A stretch of DNA of 64,000 nt from Neoarius graeffei (Eukaryota > Chordata > Actinopteri > Siluriformes > Ariidae): NCBI RefSeq assembly GCF_027579695.1, contig NC_083596.1, positions 15,116,537-15,180,536 of the forward strand, in the 5' to 3' direction. The notes beneath the pieces were generated by a model. The model was not told the DNA's origin. It ran no database searches and saw only the letters and a program-made list of their open reading frames with translations. A program made the translations under genes and the position numbers. Below, piece by piece: positions 1 through 12,900 of the stretch. Each line of letters begins with the position of its first letter. Position 1 is the stretch's first letter.

Positions 1-203
1 AGGTTAGGTTAATTGGTAGCTCTAAATTGACCGTAGGTGTGAGTGTGAATGGTTGGTTGTCTCTGTGTCAGTCCTGCGATAACCTGGCGACTTGTCCAGG
101 GTGTACCCTGCCTCTTGCCCATAGTCAGCTGGGATAGGATCCAGCTTGCCAGAGACCCTGTAGGACAGGATAAGCAGCTACAGATAATGGATGCATGGAT
201 GGG
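1..203 (+). repeat. tRNA-derived SINE, 3' part cut by window edge
   Basis: The body and tail of the Mermaid/AFC-like fish SINE are present: the tAGGTTAGGTTAATTGG block, the CTTGTCCAGGGTGTACCC block and the CAGCTGGGATAGG block. The tail is of the TGGATGGATGG type. The tRNA-like head lies left of the window. A Tc1 copy follows almost directly. Confidence 0.85.
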
Positions 204-209
204 TATATA

Positions 210-1772
210 CAACCCCAATTCCAAAAAAGTTGGGACAAAGTACAAATTGTAAATAAAAACGGAATGCAATAATTTACAAATCTCAAAAACTGATATTGTA
301 TTCACAATAGAACATAGACAACATATCAAATGTCGAAAGTGAGACATTTTGAAATTTCATGACAGCAACACATCTTAAAAAAGTTGGGACGGGGCAATAA
401 GAGGCTGGAAAAGTTAAAGGTACAAAAATGGAACAGCTGGAGGACCAAATTGCAACTCATTAGGTCAATTGGCAATAGGTCATTAACATGACTGGGTATA
501 AAAAGTATGATTGGCTCTCAGAAGTAAAGATGGGAAGAGGATCACCAATCCCCCCAATTCTGCGCCGACAAATAGTGGAGCAATATCAGAAAGGAGTTCG
601 ACAGTGTAAAATTGCAAAGAGTTTGAACATATCATCATCTACAGTGCATAATATCATCAAAAGATTCAGAGAATCTGGAAGAATCTCTGTGCGTAAGGGT
701 CAAGGCCGGAAAACCATACTGGGTGCCCGTGATCTTCGGGCCCTTAGATGGCACTGCATCACATACAGGCATGCTTCTGTATTGGAAATCACAAAATGGG
801 CTCGGGAATATTTCCAGAGAACATTATCTGTGAACACAATTCACCGTGCCATCCGCCGTTGCCAGCTAAATCTCTATAGTTCAAAGAAGAAGCCATATCT
901 AAACATGATCCAGAAGCGCAGACGTCTTCTCTGGGCCAAGGCTCATTTAAAATGGACTGTGGCAAAGTGGAAAACTGTTCTGTGGTCAGACGAATCAATA
1001 TTTGAAGTTCTTTATGGAAATCAGGGACGCCATGTCATTCGGACTAAAGAGGAGAAGGACGACCCAAGTTGTTATTAGCGCTCAGTTCAGAAGCCTGCAT
1101 CTCTGATGGTATGGGGTTGCATTAGTGCGTGTGGCATGGGCAGCTTACACATCTGGAAAGACACCATCAATGTTGAAAGGTATATCCAGGTTCTAGAGCA
1201 ACATATGCTCCCATCCAGACGACGTCTCTTTCAGGGAAGACCTTGCATTTTCCACCATGACAATGCCAAACCACATACTGCATCAATTACAGCATCATGG
1301 CTGCGTAGAAGAAGGGTCCGGGTACTGAACTGGCCAGCCTGCACTGCAGATCTTTCACCCATAGAAAACATTTGGCGCATCATAAAACGGAAGATACGAC
1401 AAAAAAGACCTAAGACAGTTGAATAACTAGAATCCTACATTAGACAAGAATGGGTTAACATTCCTATCCCTAAACTTGAGCAACTTGTCTCCTCAGTCCC
1501 CAGACGTTTACAGACTGTTGTAAAGAGAAAAGGGAATGTCTCACAGTGGGAAACATGGCCTTGTCCCAACTTTTTTGAGATGTGTTGTTGTCATGAAATT
1601 TAAAATCACCTAATTTTTCGCTTTAAATGATACATTTTCTCAGTTTAAACATTTGATATGTCATCTATGTTCTATTCTGAATAAAATATGGAATTTTGAA
1701 ACTTCCACATCACTGCATTCTCTTTTTATTTACAATTTGTACTTTGTCCCAACTTTTTTGGAATCGGGGTTG
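210..1772 (+). mobile_element. Tc1-like transposon, family B (copy B1), full length, dead
   Basis: Both ends carry the inverted repeat that starts CAACCCCRATTCCAAAAAA, flanked by the TA target duplication (208-209 and 1773-1774). At 1563 bp it has the usual Tc1 length. The family recurs at 36819-38798 and 60582-62135. Confidence 0.93.
530..1554 (+). pseudogene. Tc1-like transposase, family B, broken
   Basis: The start chosen is the family ATG (MGRGSP). An N-terminal paired-type helix-turn-helix region (IVEQYQKG, then [12 protein letters not shown]) is followed by a DD34E catalytic core: D in WSDES, D in [10 protein letters not shown] and E in DLSPIENIW, with 34 residues between the second D and the E. 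Compared with the copy at 60.6 kb it carries TAG at 1076-1078 in place of CAG, TAA at 1424-1426 in place of CGA, and the family stop (TAA) has become GAA, so the frame runs on. The protein would cut and paste the element at TA sites. This copy cannot make it in one piece. Confidence 0.9.
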
Positions 1773-1778
1773 TATAAT

Positions 1779-1934
1779 AATAATATTGGCTGGATTTTTT
1801 TCATGGTATATCAGATATATTCCATTCAGCTAGCATGATATTGAACTCGTCTTCGATTCATCTATCGACTTCACTATCATGCTAGCTGAATGGAATATGT
1901 CTGATATACCACTCAACACCAGCCAATATTATTT
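1779..1934. repeat. Foldback MITE
   Basis: The outer arms read AATAATATTGGCTGG and its reverse complement. The inner arms (CAGATATATTCCATTCAGC, then GCTAGCATGATA) return in reverse complement near 1880-1910. About 155 bp, no coding capacity, directly after the Tc1 copy. The superfamily is not decided. Confidence 0.75.
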
Positions 1935-1977
1935 AACCATTTCACACACTGTGTAGCATGTATATTTTTCTTTATAC

Positions 1978-3090
1978 AAGTCGCCAGGTCATCACAGGGC
2001 TGACACATAGACACAGACAACCATTCACACTCACATTCACACCTACGGTCAATTTAGAGTCACCAATTAGCCTAACCTGCATGTCTTTGGACTGTAGGGG
2101 AAACCGGAGCACCCGGAGGAAACCCACGCGGACACGGGGAGAACATGCAAACTCCACACAGAAAGGCCCTCGTCGGCCATTGGGCTCGAACCCAGGACCT
2201 CCTTGCTGTGAGGCGACAGCGCTAACCACTACACCGCCGGCACATCCATACAGTTTTAAATACAATACCTACAATTAAAAACAGTTTGTTTATCTCATCT
2301 CATAATATCTAGCCGCTTTATCCTGTTCTACAGGGTCGCAGGCAAGCTGGAGCCTATCCCAGCTGACTACGGGCGAAAGGCGGGGTACACCCTGGACAAG
2401 TCACCAGGTCATCACAGGGCTGACACATAGACACAAACAATCATTCACACTCACATTCACACCTACGGTCAATTTAGAGTCACCAGTTAACCTAACCTGC
2501 ATGTCTTTGGACTGTAGGGGAAACCGGAGCACCCGGAGGAAACCCATGCAGACATGGGGAGAACATGCAAACTCCACACAGAAAGGCCCTCATCGGCCAT
2601 TGGGCTCGAACCCAGGACCTCCTTGCTGTGAGGCGACAACGCTAACCACTACACCACCGGCACATCCATACAGTTTTAAATACAATACCTACAATTAAAA
2701 CCAGTTTATCTCATCTCATAATCTCTAGCCGCTTTATCCTGTTCTACAGGGTTGCAGGCAAGCTGAAGCCTATCCCAGCTGACCACGGGCGAAAGGCGGG
2801 GTACACCCTGGACAAGTCGCCAGGTCATCACAGGGCTGACACATAGACACAGACAACCATTCACACTCACATTCACACCTACGGTCAATTTAGAGTCACC
2901 AGTTAACCTAACCTGCATGTCTTTGGACTGTGGGGGAAACCGGAGCACCCGGAGGAAACCCACGCGGACACGGGGAGAACATGCAAACTCCACACAGAAA
3001 GGCCCTCGTCCGCCATTGGGCTCGAACCCAGGACCTCCTTGCTGTGAGGCGACAGCGCTAACCACTACACCACCGGCACATCCATACAGT
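1978..3090 (-). repeat. Tandem array of three SINE units (about 418 bp period)
   Basis: Three copies of the Mermaid/AFC-like SINE in minus orientation are each followed by the same stretch CACATCCATACAGTTTTA (starts 2241, 2661, 3077; spacing 420 and 416). The first copy lacks its SINE tail. A shared non-SINE linker at constant spacing points to tandem duplication of one locus, not three insertions. Confidence 0.85.
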
Positions 3091-3215
3091 TTTAATTCCT
3101 GGGCTTCCATCTGTAACAGGGAGTGATGTTGCATCCCATTAATACACTAGGTTATTAGATCCTAATAAAATAGATGAGCCAAAAGAGTTGGGGATCTTTT
3201 TTAATGGGCCCCAAG
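3091..3215 (-). repeat. Interspersed unit 'X', short copy
   Basis: The stretch from CCTGGGCTTCCATCTG to GGGGATCTTTTTTAATGG is the reverse complement of two longer copies at 6082-6298 and 6767-6975. It always abuts the head of a SINE. Non-coding; family not recognised. Confidence 0.65.
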
Positions 3216-3289
3216 TATGAATAGGTGGGGCTCAGAGCAGAAAATGTTGAGAACCCCTGTCGTAACGTACCTCAGCTCACAGCACCACC

Positions 3290-3417
3290 ACTTCCCGTGT
3301 CCTTTACACACACACACACACACACACAGGAGTGTCGCACACGTCCACAGTCACTGAAGGCGCGCGCTTGGTTGACAGCGGCTCACGCGCAGTCTAGCCG
3401 AGTTAGCGGCCGCAGAC
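3290..3417 (+). promoter_or_regulatory. p2rx5: Probable p2rx5 promoter / 5' UTR
   Basis: A (CA)n tract at 3306-3328 is followed by a CpG-rich stretch (CGCGCGC, GCTCACGCGC, GCGGCCGC) ending in GCAGACATGG, a good Kozak context for the ATG at 3418. No TATA box is visible. The transcription start is not fixed by the sequence. Confidence 0.5.
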
Positions 3418-3551
3418 ATGGCAACCGGCTGCTGTCAGTTCCTCTCCTCGGTTTTCGACTACAAGACGGAGAAATTCTTCGTCGCGAGAAACACGAAGAT
3501 AGGAGTGTTATTCCGACTCTTTCAGCTCGCAGTGATCGGATACCTGATCGG
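3418..3551 (+). CDS. p2rx5: p2rx5 exon 1
   Basis: Codes for residues 1-44 plus two bases of G45: cytosolic N-terminus (FDYKTEK) and most of TM1. The donor is GG|gtatgt. The first ATG of the frame sits in a CpG-rich promoter. Confidence 0.93.
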
Positions 3552-6500
3552 GTATGTGAACATGAGAGCAGTCGGAGTGGTTGTGAAGGTTATTGCGCCC
3601 AGTAAACCCAGCTCTCATTCTGCTGCATGAGGAGGAGAATCACAGCCTGGGGTCATGTGTGCCAGTGCTGAGGCTTGAAGAAGTGCCAGGACACCATGCT
3701 GAGCTCAGGGACTATTTGTAGACACTCAGTGCAGGTTTCATTCTGACCAGATCCATGCATGAGCAGCTTTTCCATTTGTCTGATGTTGCTTTAGAGTTGT
3801 TTTACAATCAGGATACAAAGTTTGGGGTCCAAAATTCAAATTGATTCAAACTGGTTCTTGTACCAGTTTTTAAGTGAAGGACAAGTTAAAGAACAGATTT
3901 CAGGTCATTTTTTGACATACACTACCGTTCAAAAGTTGAAATTTCCTTATTTTTGAAAGAAAAGCACTGTTCTTTTCAACGAAGATCACTTTAAACTAAT
4001 CAGAAATACATTGCTAATGTGGTAAATGACTCATCTCATCTCATAATCTCTAGCCGCTTTATCCTGTCCTACAGGGTCGCAGGCAAGCTGGAGCCTATCC
4101 CAGCTGACTACGGGCGAAAGGTGGGGTACACCCTGGACAAGTCGCCAGGTCATCACAGGGCTGACACAGACAACCATTCACACTCACATTCACACCTACG
4201 GTCAATTTAGAGTCACCAGTTAACCTAACCTGCATGTCTTTGGACTGTGGGGGAAACCGGAGCACCCGGAGGAAACCCACGTGGACACGGGGAGAACATG
4301 CAAACTCCGCACAGAAAGGCCCTTGCCGGCCACGGGGCTCGAACCTGGAGCTTCTTGCTGTGAGGCGACAGCGCTAAGCACTACACCACCGTGTCGCCCC
4401 TGGTAAATGACTATTCTAGCTAAATTCTACTAAATGTCTGGTTTTTGGTGCAATATCTCCATAGGTGTATAGAGGCCCATTTCCAGCAACTATCACTCCA
4501 GTGTTCTAATGGTACAATGTGTTTGCTCATTGCCTCAGAAGGCTAATGGATGATTAGAAAACCCTTGTACAATCATGTTAGCACAGCTGAAAACAGTTGA
4601 GCTCTTTAGAGAAGCTATAAAACTGACCTTCCTTTGAGCAGATTGAGTTTCTGGAGCATCACATTTGTGGGGTCGATTAAATGCTCAAAATGGCCAGAAA
4701 AATGTCTTGACTATATTTTCTATTCATTTTACAACTTATGGTGGTAAATAAAAGTGTGACTTTTCATGGAAAACACAAACTTGTCTGGGTGACCCCAAAC
4801 TTTTGAACGGTAGTGTATGTGTATGGTAGTTTTGTGTAATCTGCTATCTATAAGATAAAGAAAAGTAGCAAAAATGTTATCAAAGACTCCTTGTCAAAAA
4901 ATAGCTGATAGAAATAAAATTCCAACAGTTAAGAAATTGTTAGTAGTCCATAACATTCACCTAATGTTATAGCATGTTCATGAACTATTTAGGTTTTTTT
5001 TCTAAGTAAATTAAGTGTAGCTTTAAGCAGGGCTGGGAGAAACAAATGAAGTGATTCTCGGGGAGGACTTTTTTTTTTTTTTGACAATTCAGAATCCACT
5101 ACTTCCATAGTGCTTTTAAATATAAGGCTGTAAGCTTTGTGTTAGTTGTCTCTAATATTTATGTCCCAATATCTTGACCACATTTTAGGATGAAAATAAT
5201 CATTTTAGATATGTTAGTTTATATTGAAAAATTCGCTGTCTCAGAGAGGACATTTTTTTGACACAATTACATACTAATTTGATCAAAATAGTCTGAAAAC
5301 TTACTGGCATTCAACATTAAAACTTAACTATGTTTCCAATGATATGGAACCAAATATGTGTTTTATGGTATAAAGAATGATTTAAGTGCATCCCTTTTGG
5401 AGCTACCTGTGGTCAAAAAAGCACTTTTTCTAAATGACACGAGTAATTTTGCTAAATATGACACATATTGCCATACATTCACCAAAAATAACGTTATCAC
5501 CAAATTATTTTTTGCATGGTAAATAGAGCTATCACAGGGCTACAATAAACAACCAAGTTTATTTAGTTAAGCCTTTTGATATTGAAGATAATAAGCGTTA
5601 AATGTGATTTTTAGCTTGCGTACCCTGATTATAAAACAACCCTTTAGTAAACTGTTAAAAATAAGTGTATAGTGTCAGAGTGGTGTAGGAGCTTACACCA
5701 GGAGTTCACAATGTCCTGGGAAATTATACTAAAACTCCAAATAGATTGTGGATCAAAAGCTTATTCGATCAAAAAGACAAAGGATCCAAGGCAGACAGGA
5801 CGTTTTCAAGTGAAAGTAAATTATTGCACATGCCCAAATTAAATTCGTCAAAGTTTGAGAAAGTAAACATATTTAACTCATACAACTAAATCATAATAAT
5901 AAGTGGCACAGTGGCTAGTACTGTCGCCTCACAGCAAGAAAGTCCTGGGTTTGAGCTCAGTGGTTAGCGAGGGCCTTTCTGTGTGGAGTTTGAATGCTGT
6001 CCAGGTGCTCTGGTTTCCCCCAAAGACATGCAGGTTAGGCTAATTGGTGGCTCTAAATTGACTGTGAATGGTTGTTTGTGTGACTTCATGCTTGTAACAA
6101 GTCAGGGACCATTAAAAAAAGATCCCCAACTCTTGGCTCATCTATTTTATTAGGATCTAATAATCTACTGTAAAGTGTATTAATGGGATGCAACATCACT
6201 CCCTGTTACAGATGGAAGCCCAGGAATTAAATAAATGCAATATAAACAAAGTGTTTTTAATTGTGGGTATTGTATTTAAAACTGTATGGATGTGCCACAC
6301 TGTAAAACCCGATAAGGTCACTGAGCTCAAAAATTTTATTGAAACCGATTACGTAAAAATTTTTGAGGTAAGTAACTTAAATTTTTTAAGGTAAGATTTC
6401 TTAAAAATTACACTATAGTTACACTTAATTGTAATTTTTAAGAAATCTTACCTTAAAAAATTTAAGTTACTTACCTCAAAAATTTTTACGTAATCGGTTT

Positions 6501-8763
6501 CAATAAAATTTTTGAGCTCAGTGACCTTATTGGGTTTTGCAGTGCACAGGTGACGTAGTGGTTAGTACTGTTGCTTCACAGCAAGAAGGTCCTGGGTTCG
6601 AGCCCAGTGGCTGGCGAGGGCCTTTCTGTGTGGAGTTTGCGTGCTGTGTCTGCGTGGGTTTCCACCAAAGGCATGCAGGTTAGGCTAACTGGTGTCTCTA
6701 AATTGACCGTGAGTGTGAATGGTTGTTTGTGTCTGTGTGTTAGCCCTGCGATAACCTGGCGACTTCATGTTTGTAACAAGTTGGGGACCATTAAAAAAAG
6801 ATCCCCAACTCTTTTGGCTCATCTATTTTATTAGAATCTAATAACCTATTGTAAAATGTATTAATGGGATGCAACATCACTCCCTGTTACAGATGGAAGC
6901 CCAGGAATTAAATAAATGCAATATAAACAAACTGTTTTTAATTGTAGGTATTGTATTTAAAATTGTATGGATGTGCCAGAGGTGACACGGTGGTGTAATG
7001 GTTAGTACTGTTGCTTCACAGCAAGAAGGTCCTGGGTTCGAGCCCAGTGGCTGGTGAGGGCCTTTCTGTGTGGAGTTTGCATGTTCTCCTTGCATTCGCA
7101 TGGATTTCCTCTGGGTGCTCTGGTTTCCCCCAAAGACATGCAGGTTAGGCTAATTGGTGGCTCTAAATTGACTGTAGGTGTGAATGGTTGTTTGTCTCTG
7201 TGTCAGCCCTGCGATGACCTGGCAACTTGTCCAGGGTGTACCCTGTCTCTCGCCCATAGTCAGCTGGGATAGGCTCCAGCTTGCCTGCAACCCTGGAGAA
7301 CAGGATAAGTGGCTAAAGATAAGGGATGGATGGATAATAATAATGATGGTTTATTTCCGTCTTTCCAAATACAATTTTGGCTCTTCATCCAGAAAATCCA
7401 ATCAAATCTATATGAAAATACTGTATAAAAATACTATATAAATACTCTATGGATATTATATAAAATACGATATAAAAATGTAATAAGTAATAAAAACTGT
7501 AATAGAAGATAAAAAAAAGCCACACACAAACACGCACACATTACTGCCTATATTATTTTAAAGTCATTTTTTATTACTTTCAATCTAACAACCAAACCAG
7601 ATCTGATTTATTTCAGGAACATTCTTTACAAATCTGAAATAATTGGTCTACAGTTTATCATTTCAGTAGAGCTTTCTCTTCCTGAACTTTGCACCGACAC
7701 ACACATTAAAGGAGGCAAATTTTTTTATTATCAAAATTCTCTCTCATTTTATAAAATGTAGGAATGCATTTCTGATAGCTGTTTTGCCACTGCAATATCA
7801 AGTTATGAGTGTTTGAAATATGCTCTGTAATATATCAGTCCATATGTCAAAGCAATGGCCGTAAACGAGATTCGTTGAGACCTGTGCGAGACGTCGTAGG
7901 ACTGAAGTAAAATGTACAGCGGAAATCAAAGTGACCAACATCTGCCAACGTTGTCAAAAGACGCGCGCGCCCTCCTTTGAATGCTGACGTAATCAAGCCG
8001 GAAGTTTTCCCTGTGTCCGAAATCGCTCCCTACTCACTGTATAGGGTACTATATAGTGGGGACGCCATTTTGTAGTGTTGTCCGAAACCTTAGTGAGGAT
8101 TATGTGCTCAGTATAATATGTATTTATTACAAAAATACATGCATGTATTTATTATTTTGAAAACCCACCAACTGCCTGATCTGGCATGTTTTAATTGTGC
8201 GACAGTAATGACATAAATACCAGCACGACGGACTCATCCTTATCCTTATCCTGTCGTCTTTCCAACTCTTCTCTACTCCACGTTGGTTTGAAGTCGTATG
8301 GAATAATCTCCATCACTGATGAAGCTGGCAAATCTCGAAATTAATCTAAATTGGAATGATATTGTGACCTGGCCGCTGTGTAAACAGTTTTCAAAATGGT
8401 GGCACTGACACATCACGTTTGAAGTCTCGCACAAGTCTCATGAAGATCGCGCAGATAAGCGACACCTGCCATGGACCAAACGAACTACATTCAACATGGC
8501 TAAAAACCGAAAAGGCCGATAAGTGTAATATAATATGCCAATATGAGTCACGATATAAGGTTAATAAAACCGAAAACATAATTGAATAACACGTTAATTA
8601 GGAAATAAAGCCAGTTTAAAAATGACTTCAGTTCTCCTTTAAGTCCAAGAAGACATGATCTATATCTTATTTTTGAGTTCGTGAGGTTTGGATTCAATTT
8701 AAGAGACCAGTCAAATCCACGCTCAGAAAAAAAGGGAATTGTTCAATTCAATTTTATTTGTAT

Positions 8764-8812
<49 letters not shown>

Positions 8813-9966
8813 GCTTTATTTATCTTCGATATGTACAATGAGTCAAAGACTCATGACAAATACATTCAAACTAATAAAAGATCTACATTAAGAATATAAA
8901 AAAACAAGCATTAAACTACTATAATAGGTAAATATCAAATACATATCATTATATCAAAGAGGTCTTATATAAGACATATTAAAATTAAAAAAATGTAATT
9001 GTTGTTAAATCGAGAATATAACTAAATGCAACTTAACTTTGTTGATCACAAATATTACATTCGCACAATGTGCCACTAGTATGATTCGTTTTCTTTATGG
9101 TGATTTTGAACTTGATTAGAGAATCAAGATGTCTCAGTTCTGTGGGGAGATTGTTTCACATACGAATCACCAGATAGGTAAATGATCCGTGAGTCTATTT
9201 GCTGTGCGATGTTGGTTGTGCTAGTCTGAAGTTACCCCCTCTTAAATTATAACGGCTTTGTTGTATTTGAAAGACTTCCTTTATGTAGTTTGGGCCACAG
9301 AGACGAAGGACAAGGAATGGCATGAAAGTCGGTGTTCAAGTGTCTGTAGATTGGCCATGTCTAAAGCATCTTTATATGAACAGTCATAAGGCAGTTTATA
9401 AATAATGAACAATATTCCAATGCAGCTTGACAAAATTTTAATTTATCCCTCAGGGATAAACCAGCTGATTGATAGGCTACTAAACTGTACCATTCCTTAT
9501 CACTGAAGTACCATCCAGGTATCTTTAGAAACGTGCATACTTAAAAAAAAAAAAATAAAAAATAAAAAAAAATAAAAAAAAAAAAATATATATATATGCG
9601 GCACGGTGGTGTAGTGGTTAGCGCTGTCGCCTCACAGCAAGAAGGTCCTGGGTTCGAGCCCCGGGGCCGGCGAGGGCCTTTCTGTGTGGAGTTTGCATGT
9701 TCTCCCCGTGTCCACGTGGGTTTCCTCCGGGTGCTCCGGTTTCCCCCACAGTCCAAAGACATGCAGGTTAGGTTAACTGGTGACTCTAAAATTGACCGTA
9801 GGTGTGAATGTGAGTGTGAATGGTGGTCTGTGTCTATGTGTCAGCCCTGTGATGACCTGGCGACTTGTCCAGGGTGTACCCCGCCTTTCACCCGTAGTCA
9901 GCTGGGATAGGCTCCAGCTTGCCTGCGACCCTGTAGAAGGATAAAGCGGCTAGAGATAATGAGATG

Positions 9967-9997
<31 letters not shown>

Positions 9998-12900
9998 CAC
10001 CTTGAAACACATTTGCATAAATTTGCTTGTACTCATTTGCATAAAATTTGCATAAAATACTCTCAAATATTAATCATTTAGAATAGAGGAACCAATTGGA
10101 CTGGTACAAAACACATCACACATCAAACATTACACACTTACACATCATATTCAGACACACTGTTTGAAATGGAACTGGAACAAATATTTTTTTATTTAGC
10201 AAACTACAAAAAAAGAACAGAAAAGTACAGAAAAGTTTTTGTATTAACTATATTCACACTGCTCCACAAAAGCTGACATTGTTTGAAATGGAAATGTAAT
10301 TGCAGGCACCACTGGATAAAATAATTTTTTTTAGAGAGTAAAGTACATTGAAAAGATGTTTTAACTATAGTTAAAACATCATCATTTCAATGTACTTTAC
10401 TCTCTAAAAAAATTATTTTTTCCAGTCAGCGTATAGTTAATACGGTTTTATAGACCTCTTGCAGTCACGTGACCGAATCCCGGCTGGAATGTAAACAGCC
10501 GCCATCTTGTTGGTCAACAACACAGCTGAATATTGTTGCACTCGTGTACAAAATGGATCAATTTCAACCGACGGACTACACGGCTCATTTTTCTAATGAA
10601 CAGATAACTAGATATATGTCTAAAATAAACGACCTACAGATTAGTGACCCTTATCGATTACCCCTACAGTTTTTAAATGAGAAGCCTGAAAGTAAGGGGA
10701 GGTCAGGCGCGCTTCCCCATAGACTCCCATTATAAACATGGCAGCGCTTGTACTGCAAAATCAGAAAAGTCACTCGTTTTTAACTCGCTCTAGCGTCCTC
10801 ATTTTTTACACTACAGACAAAAAATTACATCAAAGTGTTCAGGAGAGCCTTGTGGCACTCAATGTAAAATAATTTTGTGAATATCTCCTTTCGATTTCAT
10901 GTAAATCCCCGTTGTTTGGAGGGTGCACTCTGAGCAAATACTGCCCTTTCTGTGTGCCTTTCTGTGTCTCTAAGCGCAGTGCGAGGGTGGGGAAGGGGCT
11001 GCTCGCTCTTACACACAATGAGTTTCACACTCGGGTGTTGTCGCGTTGTCGGTACTCCAACAGAGAAAGGCTATCTGTCACAAAGAAAACAAAGGGAAGT
11101 CTCTTCCTTTTGTAAAGGGGCGGCAGAAATTAAACGGGGGCGGGAATCACAGAAAGGGGGGTGGCCCGCACCTCTAAAACCCCTCGTGGAGAACCCTGAT
11201 ATAAACACAGTACTGTGCAAAAGTCTTAGGCACCCTATTTTTTTCAGGGCTTTGAACCGGTTCAAGGAACGAAAACGAAAACCGGGAACTTTTTCTATTT
11301 CACATGGAACAGAAACGAAACCAGAAACTTTATTATTTTTTATGTTCCGGAACAGAAACGCTTATTAAAAATAATGGTAACCGGTTAATACCGGTTTTTA
11401 TTTCGTTCCTCAAAGTTTCCGTAGCCTACAAATAAAAAAGCCATTCTTCTCCTGCGCAAGTTTCTATGACCCGCTGGGGTTCACTTCCTGTGTGACGTTC
11501 GCTGACTGAATGGAGAGAGCGGGAAGGTGGACTATTATCACGTCTCCACGTGTTTAGGCATTACTGTCTGAGCAAAGAAGAGCCTGAACGATGCAACCTC
11601 CCTATTGGCTGTTTGTAAAAATGTATCAGTTGTTGCCCTTCCCACGGGAATCATCGCGGGCTCGAGAGACGAGACCTGACGAGTTAGTTCGTTGGTAGCA
11701 GAACAAAATGTCTGGACACAAATCGGGTTTTCAGAAAAGGAAAGAAAATAAACGGAGGGTTGAAAATACAAAAAAGGAGGCAGAAAATGCAAAACGAGTT
11801 TTAAGGTAGGACAAATGGTTACTTTTCTGAGGCAGCCCGCCGTGGCTGCAGGCTTTCAGTTGTGTCATTGAATGGTTACTTTTCTGAGGCAGCCCGCCGT
11901 GGCTGCCTGCAGGCTTATTTATTATAGCCCATTTAGTTAAAATAGTTGATATAAAATGTTTATAGTTATTGTTATGTGATGGTTGTCCTGATTTAGACTG
12001 GTGTTTTTGTTTTTTTTTTTTTGGGGGGGGGGGGGGGGGGTTGCGCGATGTTTGTGTAGATGGGAAGACTTACTGAGAATCCAAATCGCCAACATTTGAA
12101 ATAATAATTGTTTTGAATTATTTCTTGTCTTATTTAATGAAGGTTGTAATAGAATTAGCCTACATTTGGCTTAAGCTGGATGAGACAGAGACATAACTTT
12201 ATAGCCATTTGTTAAACAGCTGACAGGGAACGTAATTAACCGTTCCGGGAATGAAATTTTTTTGTTCTAACCGGTTCGGGAACGTCTATTTAATGGTGGA
12301 ACCCAAAACCGGAAACGTTAAAATTCCGTTTCTGTTCAGAACGAACCAATAGGAAAAAATTCTGGTTCAAAGCCCTGATTTTTTTTAAGCAAAATTATAT
12401 ATATATATACGCATTTTTTCCAAATGTGTGATTAAATTCAACTTTAGAGGAGGTAATTCTTTCAAACTGGCAACATGGTGTTTCTAATAATTTGATCGTT
12501 GAGTGGAGAAGGCTGCTGTGATAAACACCATCTTATTTTGCCCTGATTTTAAAAGAGTAAAATTGCTATACATATGGTATTTTTTAGACGAGATGTATTG
12601 CCAACAGAAGATTAAATGTTGCCTACCAAGCTACATTTGTGAACTAGCTAGCATCAGCAAGTCAAGTCAAAGTCCTTCTCACGCCAGAATCTGGTCTTCC
12701 CAGGCAGTCTCCTGTCCCAGTACTAACCAACTCTTTAAGGCATATGGGTGTGGCACCGATCTCCGTTTCGATAGCCCTCGGCCTCTCGCCTATACAGCTA
12801 GGGTTACAGTGGGGGGCTAGTCCTCTGGTAACCACGAGAGTTTGACTTCCCCACTCGCGTCTGTATTGCAGTGTGCTTTGCAAGTAGGTGCCATTTTTAT

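Noticed and set aside
9598-9700. tRNA-like heads with boxes A and B
   Set aside because: They belong to SINEs with long bodies and target duplications; no cloverleaf tRNA gene is supported.
10952-11368. 138-residue frame in p2rx5 intron 1
   Set aside because: Crosses from unassigned repeat DNA into an hAT terminus; chance.
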